Source of the DNA: Panulirus ornatus
Taxonomy: Eukaryota; Arthropoda; Malacostraca; Decapoda; Palinuridae
Length of the DNA: 64,000 nt
Direction: 5' to 3'
NCBI RefSeq assembly: GCF_036320965.1
Contig: NC_092287.1
Coordinates: 12,541,797 to 12,605,796 of the forward strand
The first letter of the stretch is position 1. The number at the start of each line of letters is the position of its first letter. The position numbers and the translations under genes were made by a program. The notes beneath the pieces were generated by a model. The model had not been told where the DNA came from, made no database searches, and worked only from the letters and a program-made list of their open reading frames with translations. This document shows positions 40,601 through 51,870 of the stretch, piece after piece.

Positions 40601-41191
40601 GGGACACCAAATTGGAGGTGGAAAGATGTAGTGAAAAAGATTTTGAGTGATCGGGGCCTGAACATGCAGGACCGTGAAAGGCGTGCAAGGAATAGAGTGA
40701 ATTGGAACGATGTGGTGTACCGGGGTCGACGTGCTGTCAATGGATTTAACTAGGGCATGTTAAGCGTCTGGGGTAAGCCATGGAAAGTTGTGTGGGGCCT
40801 GGATGTGGAAATGGAGCTATGGTTTCGGTGCATTATTAAATGACAGCTAGAGACTGAGCGTGAACGAATGGGGCCTTTGTTGTCTTTTTCTAGCGCTACC
40901 TTGCACACATGAGGGGGGAGAAGGTGGTTATTCCATGTGTGGCGGGGTGGCGATGGGAATAAATAAAGGCAGACAGTATGAATTATGTACATGTGTATAT
41001 ATGTATATGTCGTGTGTGTATATATATGTGTACATTGAGATGTATAGGGATGTATATTTGCGTGTGTGGACGTGTATGTATATACATGTGTATGTGTGTG
41101 GGTTGGGCCATTCTTTCATTTATTTCCTTGCGCTAACTCGCTAACGCGGGAAACAGCGACAAAGCCAAAAAAATGAATAAAATAAAATATG

Positions 41192-41195
<4 letters not shown>
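37614..41195 (+). mobile_element. RTE LINE copy R12, full length, long 3' UTR form
   Basis: Begins at the conserved head (CCTTAGGGATAGGGGAG) with complete leader and ends at AAATGAATAAAATAAAATAT. About 3.58 kb, the size expected for a complete element with long 3' UTR. Confidence 0.92.
37800..40750 (+). pseudogene. Broken RTE endonuclease-reverse transcriptase (R12)
   Basis: Open pieces are 37843-38049 (ALNITKLKG, where SETK has become NITK), 38410-38799 (LDYVLIDRRAKERL, SDHYLVEAKV), 38839-39327, 39231-39494, 39498-40139 ([38 protein letters not shown]) and 40241-40753. Lesions include a TGA near 38047, a lost base in GDLNAK at ~38214, a stop at 38798, an extra A run at ~39294 and a TAA at ~39492 (ID-stop-RVKA). 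The catalytic glutamate of SETK is lost, so the endonuclease is dead as well. Confidence 0.87.
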
Positions 41196-41264
<69 letters not shown>

Positions 41265-41315
41265 TCCATGGGAATAGGGGAGAAAGAATACTTCCCACGT
41301 ATTCCCTGCGTGTCG

Positions 41316-41378
<63 letters not shown>
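41196..41378 (+). repeat. TA tract - RTE head fragment - TA tract
   Basis: (TA)n at 41196-41261, then ~56 bp of RTE 5' head (ATGGGAATAGGGGAGAAAGA to CCTGCGTGTCGTA) at 41262-41318, then (TA)n at 41319-41378 running into the body of R13. It looks like one RTE copy whose interior was replaced by a TA tract. Confidence 0.85.
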
Positions 41379-41383
<5 letters not shown>

Positions 41384-42037
41384 CGAGAACATTATCTCGG
41401 AAAGCAAAAATGGGTATGTTTCAAGGAATAGTGGTTCCAACAATGTTGTATGGTTGCGAGGCGTGGGCTATGGATAGAGTTGTGCGCAGGAGGATGGATG
41501 TGCTGGAAATGAGATGTTTGAGGACAATGTGTGGTGTGAGGTGGTTTGATCGAGTAAGTAACGTAAGGGTAAGAGAGATGTGTGGAAATAAAAAGAGCGT
41601 GGTTGAGAGAGCAGAGGAGGGTGTTTTGAAATGGTTTGGGCACATGGAGGGAATGAGTGAGGAAAGATTGACCAAGAGAATATATGTGTCGGAGGTGGAG
41701 GGAACGAGCAGAAGAGGGAGACCAAATTGGAGGTGGAAAGATGGAGTGAAAAAAATTTTGTGTGATCGGCGCCTGAACATGCAGGAGGGTGAAAGGAGGG
41801 CAAGGAATAGAGTGAATTGGAGCGATGTGGTATACCGGGGTTGACGTGCTGTCAGTGGATTGAATCAAGGCATGTGAAGCGTCTGGGGTAAACCATGGAA
41901 AGCTGTGTAGGTATGTATATTTGCGTGTGTGGACGTATGTATATACATGTGTATGGGGGTGGGTTGGGCCATTTCTTTCGTCTGTTTCCTTGCGCTACCT
42001 CGCAAACGCGGGAGACAGCGACAAAGCAAAAAAAGAA
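41379..42037 (+). mobile_element. RTE LINE copy R13, 3' end only, short 3' UTR form
   Basis: Starts at [13 protein letters not shown] in the RT C-terminus. It is open to the normal stop at 41844 (~150 codons with RRMDVLEMRCLRT, WFGHMEGMSEERL and [10 protein letters not shown]), followed by a complete short 3' UTR and tail. Confidence 0.9.
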
Positions 42038-42216
<179 letters not shown>

Positions 42217-42218
<2 letters not shown>

Positions 42219-42333
42219 CAAAAGAAGGAACAGAGAAGGGGACCAGGTGAGGACATTCCCTCAAAGGCCCAGTCCTCTGTTCTTAACGCTACCTCGCTAA
42301 TGCGGGAAATGGCGAATAGTTTGAAAGAAAGAT
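42217..42333 (+). mobile_element. Short RTE derivative (mini-RTE), copy 2, 3' half
   Basis: Carries the CCAAAAGAAGGAACAGAGAAG middle and the CGCTACCTCGCTAATGCGGG/AAATGGCGAATAG tail, but not the head. It is followed after ~27 bp by copy 3 in the same orientation. Confidence 0.75.
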
Positions 42334-42359
42334 ATATATATGTATATGTATTCTTAATC

Positions 42360-42618
42360 CCCTATCCCTGGAGATAGGGGATTAAGAATACTTCCCACGT
42401 ATTCCCTGCGTGTTGTAGAAGGCGACTAAAAGGGGAGGGAGCGGGGGGCTGGAAATCCTCCCCTCTCGTTTTTATTTCTTATTTTTTTTAAATTTTCCAA
42501 AAGAAGGAACAGAGGGGGCTAGGTGAGGATATTCCAAAAAAGGCCCAGTCCTCTGTTCTTAGTGCTACCCCGCTAAAGCGGGAAATGGCGAATATTTTAA
42601 AAAAAAAAGAAAAAAAAG

Positions 42619-42622
<4 letters not shown>
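42360..42622 (+). mobile_element. Short RTE derivative (mini-RTE), copy 3, complete
   Basis: Complete plus-strand copy: head CTATCCCTGGAGATAGGGG, the GTAGAAGGCGACTAAAAGGG segment, GGGGGGCTGGAAATCCTCCC, a T-rich spacer, the CCAAAAGAAGGAACAGAGGG middle, and the tail CGCTAAAGCGGGAAATGGCG ending in A-rich sequence. Its middle resembles the RTE leader segment TTTCTAAAAGGGGAAACAGA, so it is best read as an internally deleted RTE amplified as a family. Confidence 0.78.

Positions 42623-42661
<39 letters not shown>
42623..42661. repeat. (TA)n microsatellite
   Basis: Short TA run joining the mini-RTE tail to the head of R14. Confidence 0.92.
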
Positions 42662-42662
<1 letters not shown>

Positions 42663-45600
42663 TATTATCCCTGGGGATAGGAGAGAAAGAATACTTCAAA
42701 AGCATATCTCACGTGTCGTAGAAGACGAGTACAATGGACGGAAGCGAGGGGCTAGAAACACTTCCATCCTTGTAGTTTAACTTTCTTAAAGGGGAAACAG
42801 AAGAAGGACTCACGCTATGTGTACTCATCCTCCTCGAAGGCTCAGATTGGGGTGTCTAAATTTTTGTGGATGTAACCACGATGAATAAGAAGAAGAGATA
42901 GGTAGTATGTTTGAGGAGAGGAACCTGGATGTTCTGGCTCTGAGTGAAACGAAGCTCAAGGGTAAAGGGAAGAAGTGGTTTGGGAATGTCTTGGGAGTAA
43001 AGTCAGCTGTTGGTGACAGGACAAGAGCAAGGGAAGGAGTAACACTACTCCTGAAACAGGAGTGTTGCGAGTATATGAGAGAGTGTAAGGAAGTAAACTC
43101 TAGATTAATATGGGTAAAATTGAAAGTGGATGGAGAGAGATGGGTGAATATTGGTGCATATGCACCTGGGCAAAAGAAGAAAGATCATAAGACACAAGTG
43201 TTTTGGGAGGAGCTGAGTGAGTGTGTTAGTAGTTTTGATGCACGAGACCGGGTTATAGTGATGAGTGATTTGAATGCAAAGGTGAGTAATACGTCAGTTG
43301 AGGGAATAACTGGTGTACATGGGGTGTTCAGTGATGTAAATGGAAATAGTGAAGAGATTGAGGATTTGTGCGCTGAAAAAGGACTGGTGTTTGGGAATAC
43401 CTGGTTTAAAGGGAGAGATATACATAAGTATACGTATGTAAGTAGGAGAGATGGCCAGAGAGCGTTACTGGATTACGTGTTAACTGATAGGTGCGCGAGA
43501 GACTTGGGACGGAGATATATGTGAGGAAGTACCAGGAGAAACTGAGAACAGCATGGAAAAAGGTGAGAACAAAGGAGGTAAGGGGAGTGGGGCAGGAATG
43601 GGATTTATTTAGGGAAGAAGTGATGCTTATGCAAAAGATGTTTGTGGTATGAGAAGCGTGGGAGGTGGGCATATTACAAAGTGAGTAGTGGGATGAATAA
43701 GTAAGATTATTAGTGAAAGAGAAGAAAGAGGCATTTGGAAGATTTTTGCAGGGAAATAATGCAAAATAATGAGAACTGGGGTGACAGAGTATCATTAAAT
43801 TTTAGGGAGTATAAAAAGATGTTTTGGGGGGAGATGAATATAGTGAGTAAGGCGAAGGAATCAATGGGAACTTCAGTGAAGGGAGCTAATGGGAATATGA
43901 TAACAAGTAGTGGTGATGTGAGGAGATGGAGAGAGTTTTTGAAGGTTTGTTGAATGTGTTTGATGATAGAGTGGCAGATATAGGGTGTTTTGGTCGAGGT
44001 GGTGTGCAAAGTGAGAGGGTTAGGGAGAATGATTTGGTAAACAGTAAAAGCTTTGCGGAAGATGAAAGCCGGCAAGGCGGAGGGTTTGGATGGTACTGCA
44101 GTGGAATTTATTGAAAAAGGGGTAGACTGTGGTGTTGACTGGTTAGTAAGGTTATTTCATGAATGTATGACTCATGGTGAGGTGCCTGAGGATTGGCGGA
44201 ATGCTTGCATAGTGCCATTGTACATAGGCAAAGGGGATAAGGGTGAGTGCTCAAATTACAAAGGTATAAGTATGTTGTGTATTCCTGGTAAATTATATGG
44301 GAAGGTATTGATTGAGAGGGTGAAGGTATGCACAGAGCATCAGATTGGGGAAGAGCAGTGTGGTTTCAGAAGTGGCAGAGGATGTGTGGATCAGGTGTTT
44401 ACTTTGAAGAATGTATGTGAGAAGTACTTCGAAAAGCAAATGGATTTGTATGTAGCACTTATTGATCTGGAGAAGGCATATGATTGAGTTGATAGAGATG
44501 CTTTATGTATTGAGAATATATGGTGTGGGAGGCAAGTTGTTAGAAGCAGTGAAGAGTTTTAATCGAGGATGTAAAGCATGTGTACGAGTAAGAAGATAGG
44601 AAAGTTATTGGTTCACAGTGAATGTTGGTTTGCGGCAGGGGTGTGTGATGTCTCCATGGTTGTGTAATTTGTTTATGGATGAGGTTGTTAGGGCGATGAA
44701 TGGAAGAGTTTTTGAAGAGATGGACAAGTATGTATTCTGTTGTGGATGAGAGAGCTTGGGAAATGAATCAGTTGCTGTTCGCTGATGATACAGCGCTGGT
44801 GGCTGATTCGGGTGAGAAACTACAGAAGCTGGTGACTTAGTTTGGTAAAGTGTATGAAAGAAGAAAACTGAGAGTAAATGTTAATAAGAGCAAGGTGCAG
44901 TAGGGTTGAGGGACAAGTCAATTGGGAGGTAAGTTTGAATGGAGGAAACCTGGAGGAAGTGAAGTGTTTTAGATATCTGGGAGTGGATTTGGCAACGGAT
45001 AGAACAATGGAAGCTGAAGTGAGTCATATGGTGGGGGAAGGGGCGAAAGTTCTATGAGCGTTGACAAATGTGTGGAAGGCGAGGGCATTATCTCGGAAAG
45101 CAAATATGGGTATGTTTGAAGGAATAGTGGTTCCGACAATGTTATATGGTTACGAGGCGTGGGCTATAGATAGAGTTGTGCAGAGGAGGGTGGATATGCT
45201 GCAAATCAGATATTTGAGGACAGCCTGTGGTGTGAGGTGGTTCGACCGAGTAAGTAATATAAGGGTAAGAGAGATGTGTGGTAATAAAAAGAGTGTGGTT
45301 CAGAGAGTAGAAGAGGGTGTTTTGAAATGGTTTGGTCACATGGAGAGAATGAGTAAGGAAAGATTGATAAAGAGGATATATTTGTCAGAGGAGGAGGGAA
45401 TGAGAAGTGGGAGACCAAATTGGAGGTGGAAAGATGGAGTGAAAATGATTTTGAGTGATCGGGGCCTGAACATGCAGAAAGGTGAAAGGCGTGCAAGCAA
45501 TAGAGTGATTTGGAATGGTGTGGTATACCGGGGTCGACGTGCTGTCAATGGATTGAAGCAGGGCATGTGAAGCGTCTGGGGTAAACCATGGAAAGTTTTG

Positions 45601-45980
45601 TGGGGCCTGGATGTGGAAAGGGAGCTGTGGTTCCGGTGCACTATGCATGATAGCTAGAGACTGAGTGTGAACGAATGTGTCCTTTGTTGTCTTTTCCTGG
45701 TGATACCTCGCGCACAGGTGGGGGGGGGGTATCATTTCATGTGTGGCGGGGTGGCTACGGGAATGAATAAGGGCAGACAGTATGAATCATGTACATGTGT
45801 ACATATTTATGTGTCTGTGTCTGTACATATATGTATACGTTGAGATGTATAGGTATGTATATGTGCGTGTGTGGGTGGGTATGTATATACATGTGTATAT
45901 TGGAGGATTGGGCCATTCTTTCGTATGTTTCCTTGCGCTACCTCGCTAACGCGGGAGACAACAAAGCATAATAAATAAAC
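42662..45980 (+). mobile_element. RTE LINE copy R14, full length, long 3' UTR form, decayed
   Basis: Complete from the head (ATCCCTGGGGATAGGAGAG) to the AATAAATAAACGAA tail. Pieces of frame: 42907-43524 (endonuclease with SETKLKG, GAYAPGQ, SDLNAK, LLDYVLTDR), 43735-43953, 43926-44114, 44053-44487 ([34 protein letters not shown] then TGA) and 45061-45570. About 70 bp including the SDHYLVEAKV motif is deleted near 43500. It is joined tail-to-tail with R15. Confidence 0.9.
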
Positions 45981-48307
45981 GAATATCATTTATTATACTT
46001 TATCGCTGTTTCCCCCGTTAGCGAGGTAGCGCAAGGAAACAAACGAAAGAATGGCCCATTCCACCCACATACACATGTATATACATACACCACACATGCA
46101 CATATACACAACCTTACATTTCAACGTATACATGTACATACATACATAGATATATACATATATACACATGTACATAATTCAAAATTGCTGCCTTATTCAT
46201 TCCCGTCGCCACCAAGCCACGCATGAAATGACAACACCCTTCTCCAGCACGCGCGCGAGGTAGCACTAGGAAAAGACAATAAAGGCCACATTCTTTTGCG
46301 CTCATTCGCTAGCTGTCATGTGTAATGCACCGAAACCACAGCTCCGTTTCCTCATCCAGGCCCCACAAAACTTTCCATGGTTCACCCCAGACCCTTCACA
46401 TGCCCTGATTCAATCCATTGACAGCGTGTCGACCCCGGTATACTACATCGTTCCAATTCACTCTATTCCTTGCACGCCTTTCACCCACTTTTATGTTTAG
46501 ACCGCGATAGCTCAAAATCTTTTTCACTCCATCCTTCCACTTCCAATTTGGTCTCCCACTTTTCTTCGTTCCTTCCATCTTTGACACATATATCTTCTTT
46601 ATCGATCTTTCATCACTCATTCTCTCCATGTGACCAAACCATTTCAATACACCCTCTTCTTTCTCAATCACACACATTTTATTGCCACACATGTCTCTTA
46701 CCCTTTCATTACTTACTCGATCAAACCACCTCACACCACATATTGTCTTCAAACATTTCATTTCCTGCACATCCACCCTCCTCCGCACAACTCATGCCTC
46801 GCAACCATATAACACTGTTAGAACCACTATTCCTTCAAGCATACCCATTTTTGCTCACCGAGATAACGTTCTCGCCTTCCACACATTCTTCACATCTCCC
46901 AGAACCTTCGCCCCCTCCCCCATCCTATGGCTCACTTCCTCTTCCATCTGTTGCCAAATAGAATCCCAGATACCTAAAACATTTCACTTTCTCCAGTTAT
47001 TCTCCAGTCAAACTTACCTTCCAATTGACTTGTCCCTCATCCCTACTGTATAAACTTGCTCTTATTCACATTTCCTCTCAGCTTCGTTTTTCACTCACTT
47101 TACCAAATTTAGTCACCAACTCCTGCGGTTTCTCACCCAAATAAACCACAACCGCAGCATCATCGGGGAACAACTGACTCACTTTCCTAGCCCTCCCTTC
47201 CACAAGAAAGTGCATACTTGCCCCTCTCTCCAAAACTCTTTCATTAACTTCCCTAACAACCCCATCCATAAACAAATTAAACAACCATGGAGACATCATA
47301 CACCCCTGCTGCAAACCGACTTTCACTTGGAAACAATCACTTTTCTCTCTTCGTACTAGTACACAACCTTTCATCCTTGATAAAAACTTTTCGCTGCTTT
47401 AAGCAACTTACCTTCCACACAACATACTCTTAATACCTTCCAGAGAGCATCTCTATCAACTCTATCATATGCCTTCTCCAGATCTATAAATGCCACGAAC
47501 AAATACGTCTGTTTTTTCAAGTATTTTTCACATATATTCTTGAAAGCAAACACCTGATCCACACATCCTCTGCCACTTCTGAAACCACACTGTTCTTCCC
47601 CAATCTGATGCTCTGTACATGCCTTCATCCTCTCAATCAATATCTTCCCTATAATTTACCAGGAATACTCAACAAACTTATACCTCTGTGATTTGAACAC
47701 TCACCTTTATCCCCTTTGCCTTTGTACGATGACACTATCCATGCATTCCGCCAATACTGAGGTACGTTACCATGAACCATACATAAATTGAATATCCTTA
47801 CCAACCAGTCAACAACACAGTCACCCCCTCTTTTAATAAACACCACTGAAATACAGTCCAAATCCGCCGCCTTGCCGGCTTTCATCTTCCGCAAAGCTTT
47901 CACTACCTCTTTTCTATTTAACAAACCATTCTCCTTGAACCTCTCACTTCGCAAACCGTCTCGACCAAAACACCCTATATCTGCATATCATCTAACACTT
48001 TCAACCTTCAAAATACTCACTCTATGTCATTTCACCACTACTTGTTATTACTTCCCAATTAGCCACCTTCACCGATGTTCCCATTTGTTCTCTTCTTTTA
48101 CGCACTTTATCTACCTCCTTGTAAAAAAATCTTTTTACTCTTCCTAAACATCAATGATACTATCTCACCCCAACTCTCATTTGCCCTCTTTTTCACCTCT
48201 TGCAACTTTCTCTTGTCCTCTTGCCTCTTTCTTTTATACCTCTACCAGTCATTCGCACTACTTCCCTGAAAAATCGTCTTTCCAAGGCAATCTTACTTCT
48301 TTATCCC
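45981..48307 (-). mobile_element. RTE LINE copy R15, 5'-truncated, long 3' UTR form, decayed
   Basis: Minus strand from the tail (ATTTATTATACTTTATCG on plus) to the DKEVRL segment before the RT, where a TA tract starts. Pieces: 47954-47649 (RKMKAGKAADLDCISVVF), 47640-47371 ([27 protein letters not shown]), 47374-47078 (FPDDAA, with FADD altered) and 46788-46396. Many indels; the active site is lost. Confidence 0.88.

Positions 48308-48352
<45 letters not shown>
48308..48352. repeat. (TA)n microsatellite
   Basis: TA run between truncated R15 and the tail of R16. Confidence 0.94.
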
Positions 48353-48356
<4 letters not shown>

Positions 48357-48495
48357 ATTTTGTCGCTGTCTCCCGCGTTTGCGAGATAGCGCAAGGAGAC
48401 AGACGAAAGAATGGCCCAACCCACCCACATACACATGTATATACATACACGTCCACACACAGCACATATACTTACCTATACATCTCAACGTATAC

Positions 48496-48580
<85 letters not shown>

Positions 48581-48917
48581 CACACACACACAAACATATA
48601 CATATATAAACATGTACATAATTCATACACTCTACCCTTATTGATTTCCGGCGCCACCCCGTCACACATAATATGGCAACTCCCTCCCCCCCCCATGTGC
48701 GCGAAGTAGCGCTAGGAAAAAACAACAAATGCCACATTCGTTCACACTCACTCTCTAGCTGTCATGTATAATGCACCGAAACCACAGCTCCCTCTCCACA
48801 TCCAGGCCCCACAGAAATTTCCATGGTTTACCCCAGACACTTCACATGCCCTGGTTCAATCCAATGACAGCACATCGTCCCTGGTATATCACATCGTTCC
48901 AATTCACTCTATTCCTG
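48353..48917 (-). mobile_element. RTE LINE copy R16, 3' UTR only, with internal TA expansion
   Basis: Minus-strand long 3' UTR plus the last few codons (NRVNWNDVIYQG), cut at 48917. The short ATATATGTATACG segment of the UTR has expanded into ~80 bp of TA at 48497-48580, inside the element rather than at its end. Confidence 0.88.
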
Positions 48918-48923
48918 TATAAT

Positions 48924-49027
<104 letters not shown>

Positions 49028-49312
49028 CTTTTTTGCTTTGTCGCTGTCTCCCGCGTTTGCGAGGTAGCGCAAGGAAACAGACGAAAGAAATGGCCCAACC
49101 CACCCCCATACACATGTATATACATACGTCCACACACGCAAATGTACATACCTACACAGCTTTCCATAGTTTACCCCAGACGCTTCACATGCCCTGATTC
49201 AATCCACTGACAGCACGTCAACCCCGGTATACCATATCGATCCAATTCACTCTATTCCTTGCCCTCCTTTCACCCTCCTGCATGTTCAGGCCCCGATCAC
49301 ACAAAATCTTTT

Positions 49313-49313
<1 letters not shown>
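49028..49313 (-). mobile_element. RTE LINE copy R17, last 290 bp, short 3' UTR form
   Basis: Tail, short 3' UTR and the final codons ([20 protein letters not shown]), cut by a TA tract at 49313. Confidence 0.9.

Positions 49314-49384
<71 letters not shown>
49314..49384. repeat. (TA)n microsatellite
   Basis: Pure TA joining truncated R17 to the 3' end of Penelope-like copy P4. Confidence 0.95.
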
Positions 49385-49387
<3 letters not shown>

Positions 49388-49413
49388 TCCACGGGGAAAA
49401 TGAAACACGAAAA

Positions 49414-49457
49414 GTTCCCAAGTGCACTTTCGTGTAATAATCACATCATCAGGGGAG
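49414..49457 (-). ncRNA. Hammerhead-like ribozyme motif HH3
   Basis: Minus strand: TCCC, core CTGATGA (49452-49446), GTG...CAC stem II with one extra U, GAAA (49431-49428), palindrome AAGTGCACTT (49429-49420), then U and GGGA. Same sequence as HH2. All core bases of a hammerhead are present. Confidence 0.7.
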
Positions 49458-49559
49458 ACACAAGAGAGAAATATAACAGTCAGTTGATATACATCGAAGA
49501 GACGAAGCTAGGACGTCATTTGGTAAACATGTGATTGTCCAAAACATACAACGAGCGTT

Positions 49560-49870
49560 CATAAACTTATCATTTTACAAATCTTATCAACAATAAAGTT
49601 AGCTAATTTGTACAGACCATCACTAATATTAAGATTATAATTCTTTGTGTATTTAATAATAGAAGATTCAATGATATTTCTCTTGGTAATAGAGTCAGAG
49701 TTAACAACTGAGATGGCGTTACTCCAGTCAATATAATAATCATAGTTTTTAACATGATTAAACAAGGCATTTGACTCTTGTCCCGTTCTTATACTATATT
49801 TATGTTGCTTAAGTCTAACAGAAAGATCCTTACCAGTCTGACCAACATAGAATCTATCACAGTTTCACAA
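49560..49870 (-). pseudogene. Penelope-like GIY-YIG endonuclease domain (P4)
   Basis: Reads RFYVGQTGKDLSVRLKQHKY, SIRTGQESNALFNHVKNYDY, IDWSNAISVVN and a C-terminal [12 protein letters not shown]. The YVG motif is the YIG half of GIY-YIG; the arginine of RLKQH fits the conserved catalytic arginine. It is in a different frame from the RT because of changes around 49865 (CETVIDS instead of CGNCDKF), so the RT-nuclease fusion is broken in this copy. Confidence 0.82.
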
Positions 49871-51153
49871 AGAACTTTATAGATGCAACCAAGAGAATTT
49901 TCTGGTGAGTTCCTGATTAAGATATTCTTTATAGTATTATTGTTCCTAAAAGCAACATTTACATTAAAGGATTTAAGCAACATGGGAAGCAAAATGAAAT
50001 TATTATTAAAAGGGAGAACTAAAAGATTCTTGGTGTCAATGGGAGGTTTGGTTGCAACTCTATAAAATGATTTCTTTGCAAACTTAAGGGATTTATCAGT
50101 GAAAGATCTAGGGTACTTTAACTTAGATCTAAAAGAATATATCTTCTCAAACTCATCATCAATAAACTTTGGACTGCAAATACGTAATGCCCTTAGGAAC
50201 ATAGATTGAAATGATGATAATTTAACTCTGTCATGTTGAAATGAGTAATAATGGATATATGAGCATACATTGGTGGGTTTTCTGTATATGCTAAACTTAA
50301 ACTTGTTTCCTTGTCTATGGAAAATGCAATCTAAAAATGGTAACATACCATTATTTTCATTTTCTACAGTAAATTTGATGGAAGGTACTAAATTGTTAAG
50401 TAAGGGGAGAAATATTTGTAAATTTTCATTTGTTGGCCAAACACAAAGAACATCATCTACATACCTAAACCAAATTGCATTAGAAGGTAAGATATCCTTT
50501 AGTAATCTTATTTCAAAAAATTCCATATAAAGATTACTTAGTACAGGTGAAAGAGGGTTACCCATTGCCATACCAAATTTTTGCGCATAATAATCTCCAT
50601 TAAATTGTAATACAGTCTTTTATACACAATTTTATCAGTTCAATGAAATTAGACTTTGAAACAGGTAAATGAATATCATCCAAGACATCAAATAAATATT
50701 CTAAAAGGTCATCAACTGGAACTTTAGTGAAAAGTGAGGAAGCATCAAAGCTAACTAGTTTGAAATCAAAATTAATATTGATGTTGTTTAGCTTGTTGAC
50801 TAAATCTACATTGTTCATGATATTAGAATTTGATACCTTACCCACTAAAGGGCTTAATATGGAAACTAACCATTTTGATGATTTATATGTGATGGAGCCT
50901 ACTGAACTCACTATAGGTCTTGCTGGATAATTTTGTTTATGTGTTTTGATAAGTCCATACATATATGGCAATGAAGGGGACAAAGATGACAAATTTTTGA
51001 TAAAGAAATGTCACCTTTCAACAACAACTTCATTTCTTTATTGAAGTGAGAATTAACTGCTTCTAAGGAATTTTTACTAAGTTTAGAATATGTTGTGTTA
51101 TCATTTAAAAGATCATTCATTTTAGATAAATAGTTACTTTTGTCTATAATCAC
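49860..51153 (-). pseudogene. Penelope-like reverse transcriptase (P4)
   Basis: Pieces: 51153-50911 (N-terminal region), 50992-50600 with LPYMYGLIKTHKQNYPARPI and FDASSLFTKVPVDDLLEY (motif A region), and 50571-49789 beginning MAMGNPLSPVLSNLYMEFFE (motif B) with catalytic FRYVDDVLCVW (YVDD at residues 37-40 of this piece), then MLPFLDCIFHRQ and FSIYRKPTN (thumb). Frameshifts near 50585 and 50930 interrupt it. The YVDD box and the late IYRKPTN segment are typical of Penelope-like RTs. Confidence 0.85.
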
Positions 51154-51255
51154 AACAGTGTTAGCCTTATCTGCTTTAGTAATATGTATATCCTAGTCCT
51201 TTTTTAAGGTGTTAATAGCTCTTTATGAATCTTTTAGGGCAATTAGCTTCCACTC

Positions 51256-51787
51256 AAAGCCGGCAAGGCAGTGGGTTCGGATGGTATTGCAGTGGAATTT
51301 ATTAAAAAAGGGGGTGACTGTATTGTTGACTGGTTGGTAAGGTTATCTAATGTATATATGATTCATGGTGAGGTGCCTGAGGATTGGCGGAATGCTTGCA
51401 TGGTGCCATTGTGCAAAGGCAAAGGGGATAAGAGTGAATGCTCAAATTACAAAGGTATAGGTTTGTTGAGTATTCCTGGTAAATTATATGGGAGGGTATT
51501 GATTGAGAGGTTGAAGGCATGTATAGAGCATCAGATTAGGGAAGGGCGATGGGAATAAATAAAGGCAGACAGTATGAATCATGTATATGTATATATATGT
51601 ATATGTCTGCGTGTGTATATATATGTATACATTGAGATGTATAGGTATGTATATTTGCGCATGGGGACGTGTATGTATATACATGTGTATGTGGGTGCGT
51701 TGGGCCATTCTTCGTCTGTTTCCTTACGCTACCTCGCTAACGCGACAGACAGCGACAAAGCATTATAAATAAATAAGAAATAAATAA
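51256..51787 (+). mobile_element. RTE copy R18, internally deleted
   Basis: 51256-51545 encodes KAGKAVGSDGIAVEF to TEHQI-like IEHQIREG of the RT. It then jumps at GGGCGATGGGAATAAATAAA straight into the long 3' UTR and tail, losing ~1.7 kb including the catalytic core. The 5' side is cut by Penelope copy P4. Confidence 0.88.
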
Positions 51788-51791
51788 ATAT

Positions 51792-51870
<79 letters not shown>
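51788..51870. repeat. (TA)n microsatellite
   Basis: About 75 bp of TA between the tails of R18 and R19 (tail-to-tail). Confidence 0.94.

Larger units (their letters stand above)
49385..51255 (-). mobile_element. Penelope-like element copy P4, longest copy in window
   Basis: Minus strand, from the ribozyme-bearing 3' end (GAGTCCACGGGGAAAATG at 49385) through GIY-YIG and RT to an N-terminal region near 51255, where it abuts RTE sequence (AAAGCCGGCAAGGC). It contains in order an N-terminal helical region (SKMNDLLNDNTTYSKLSKNS), RT and GIY-YIG. The 5' part of a full element is missing. Confidence 0.9.
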
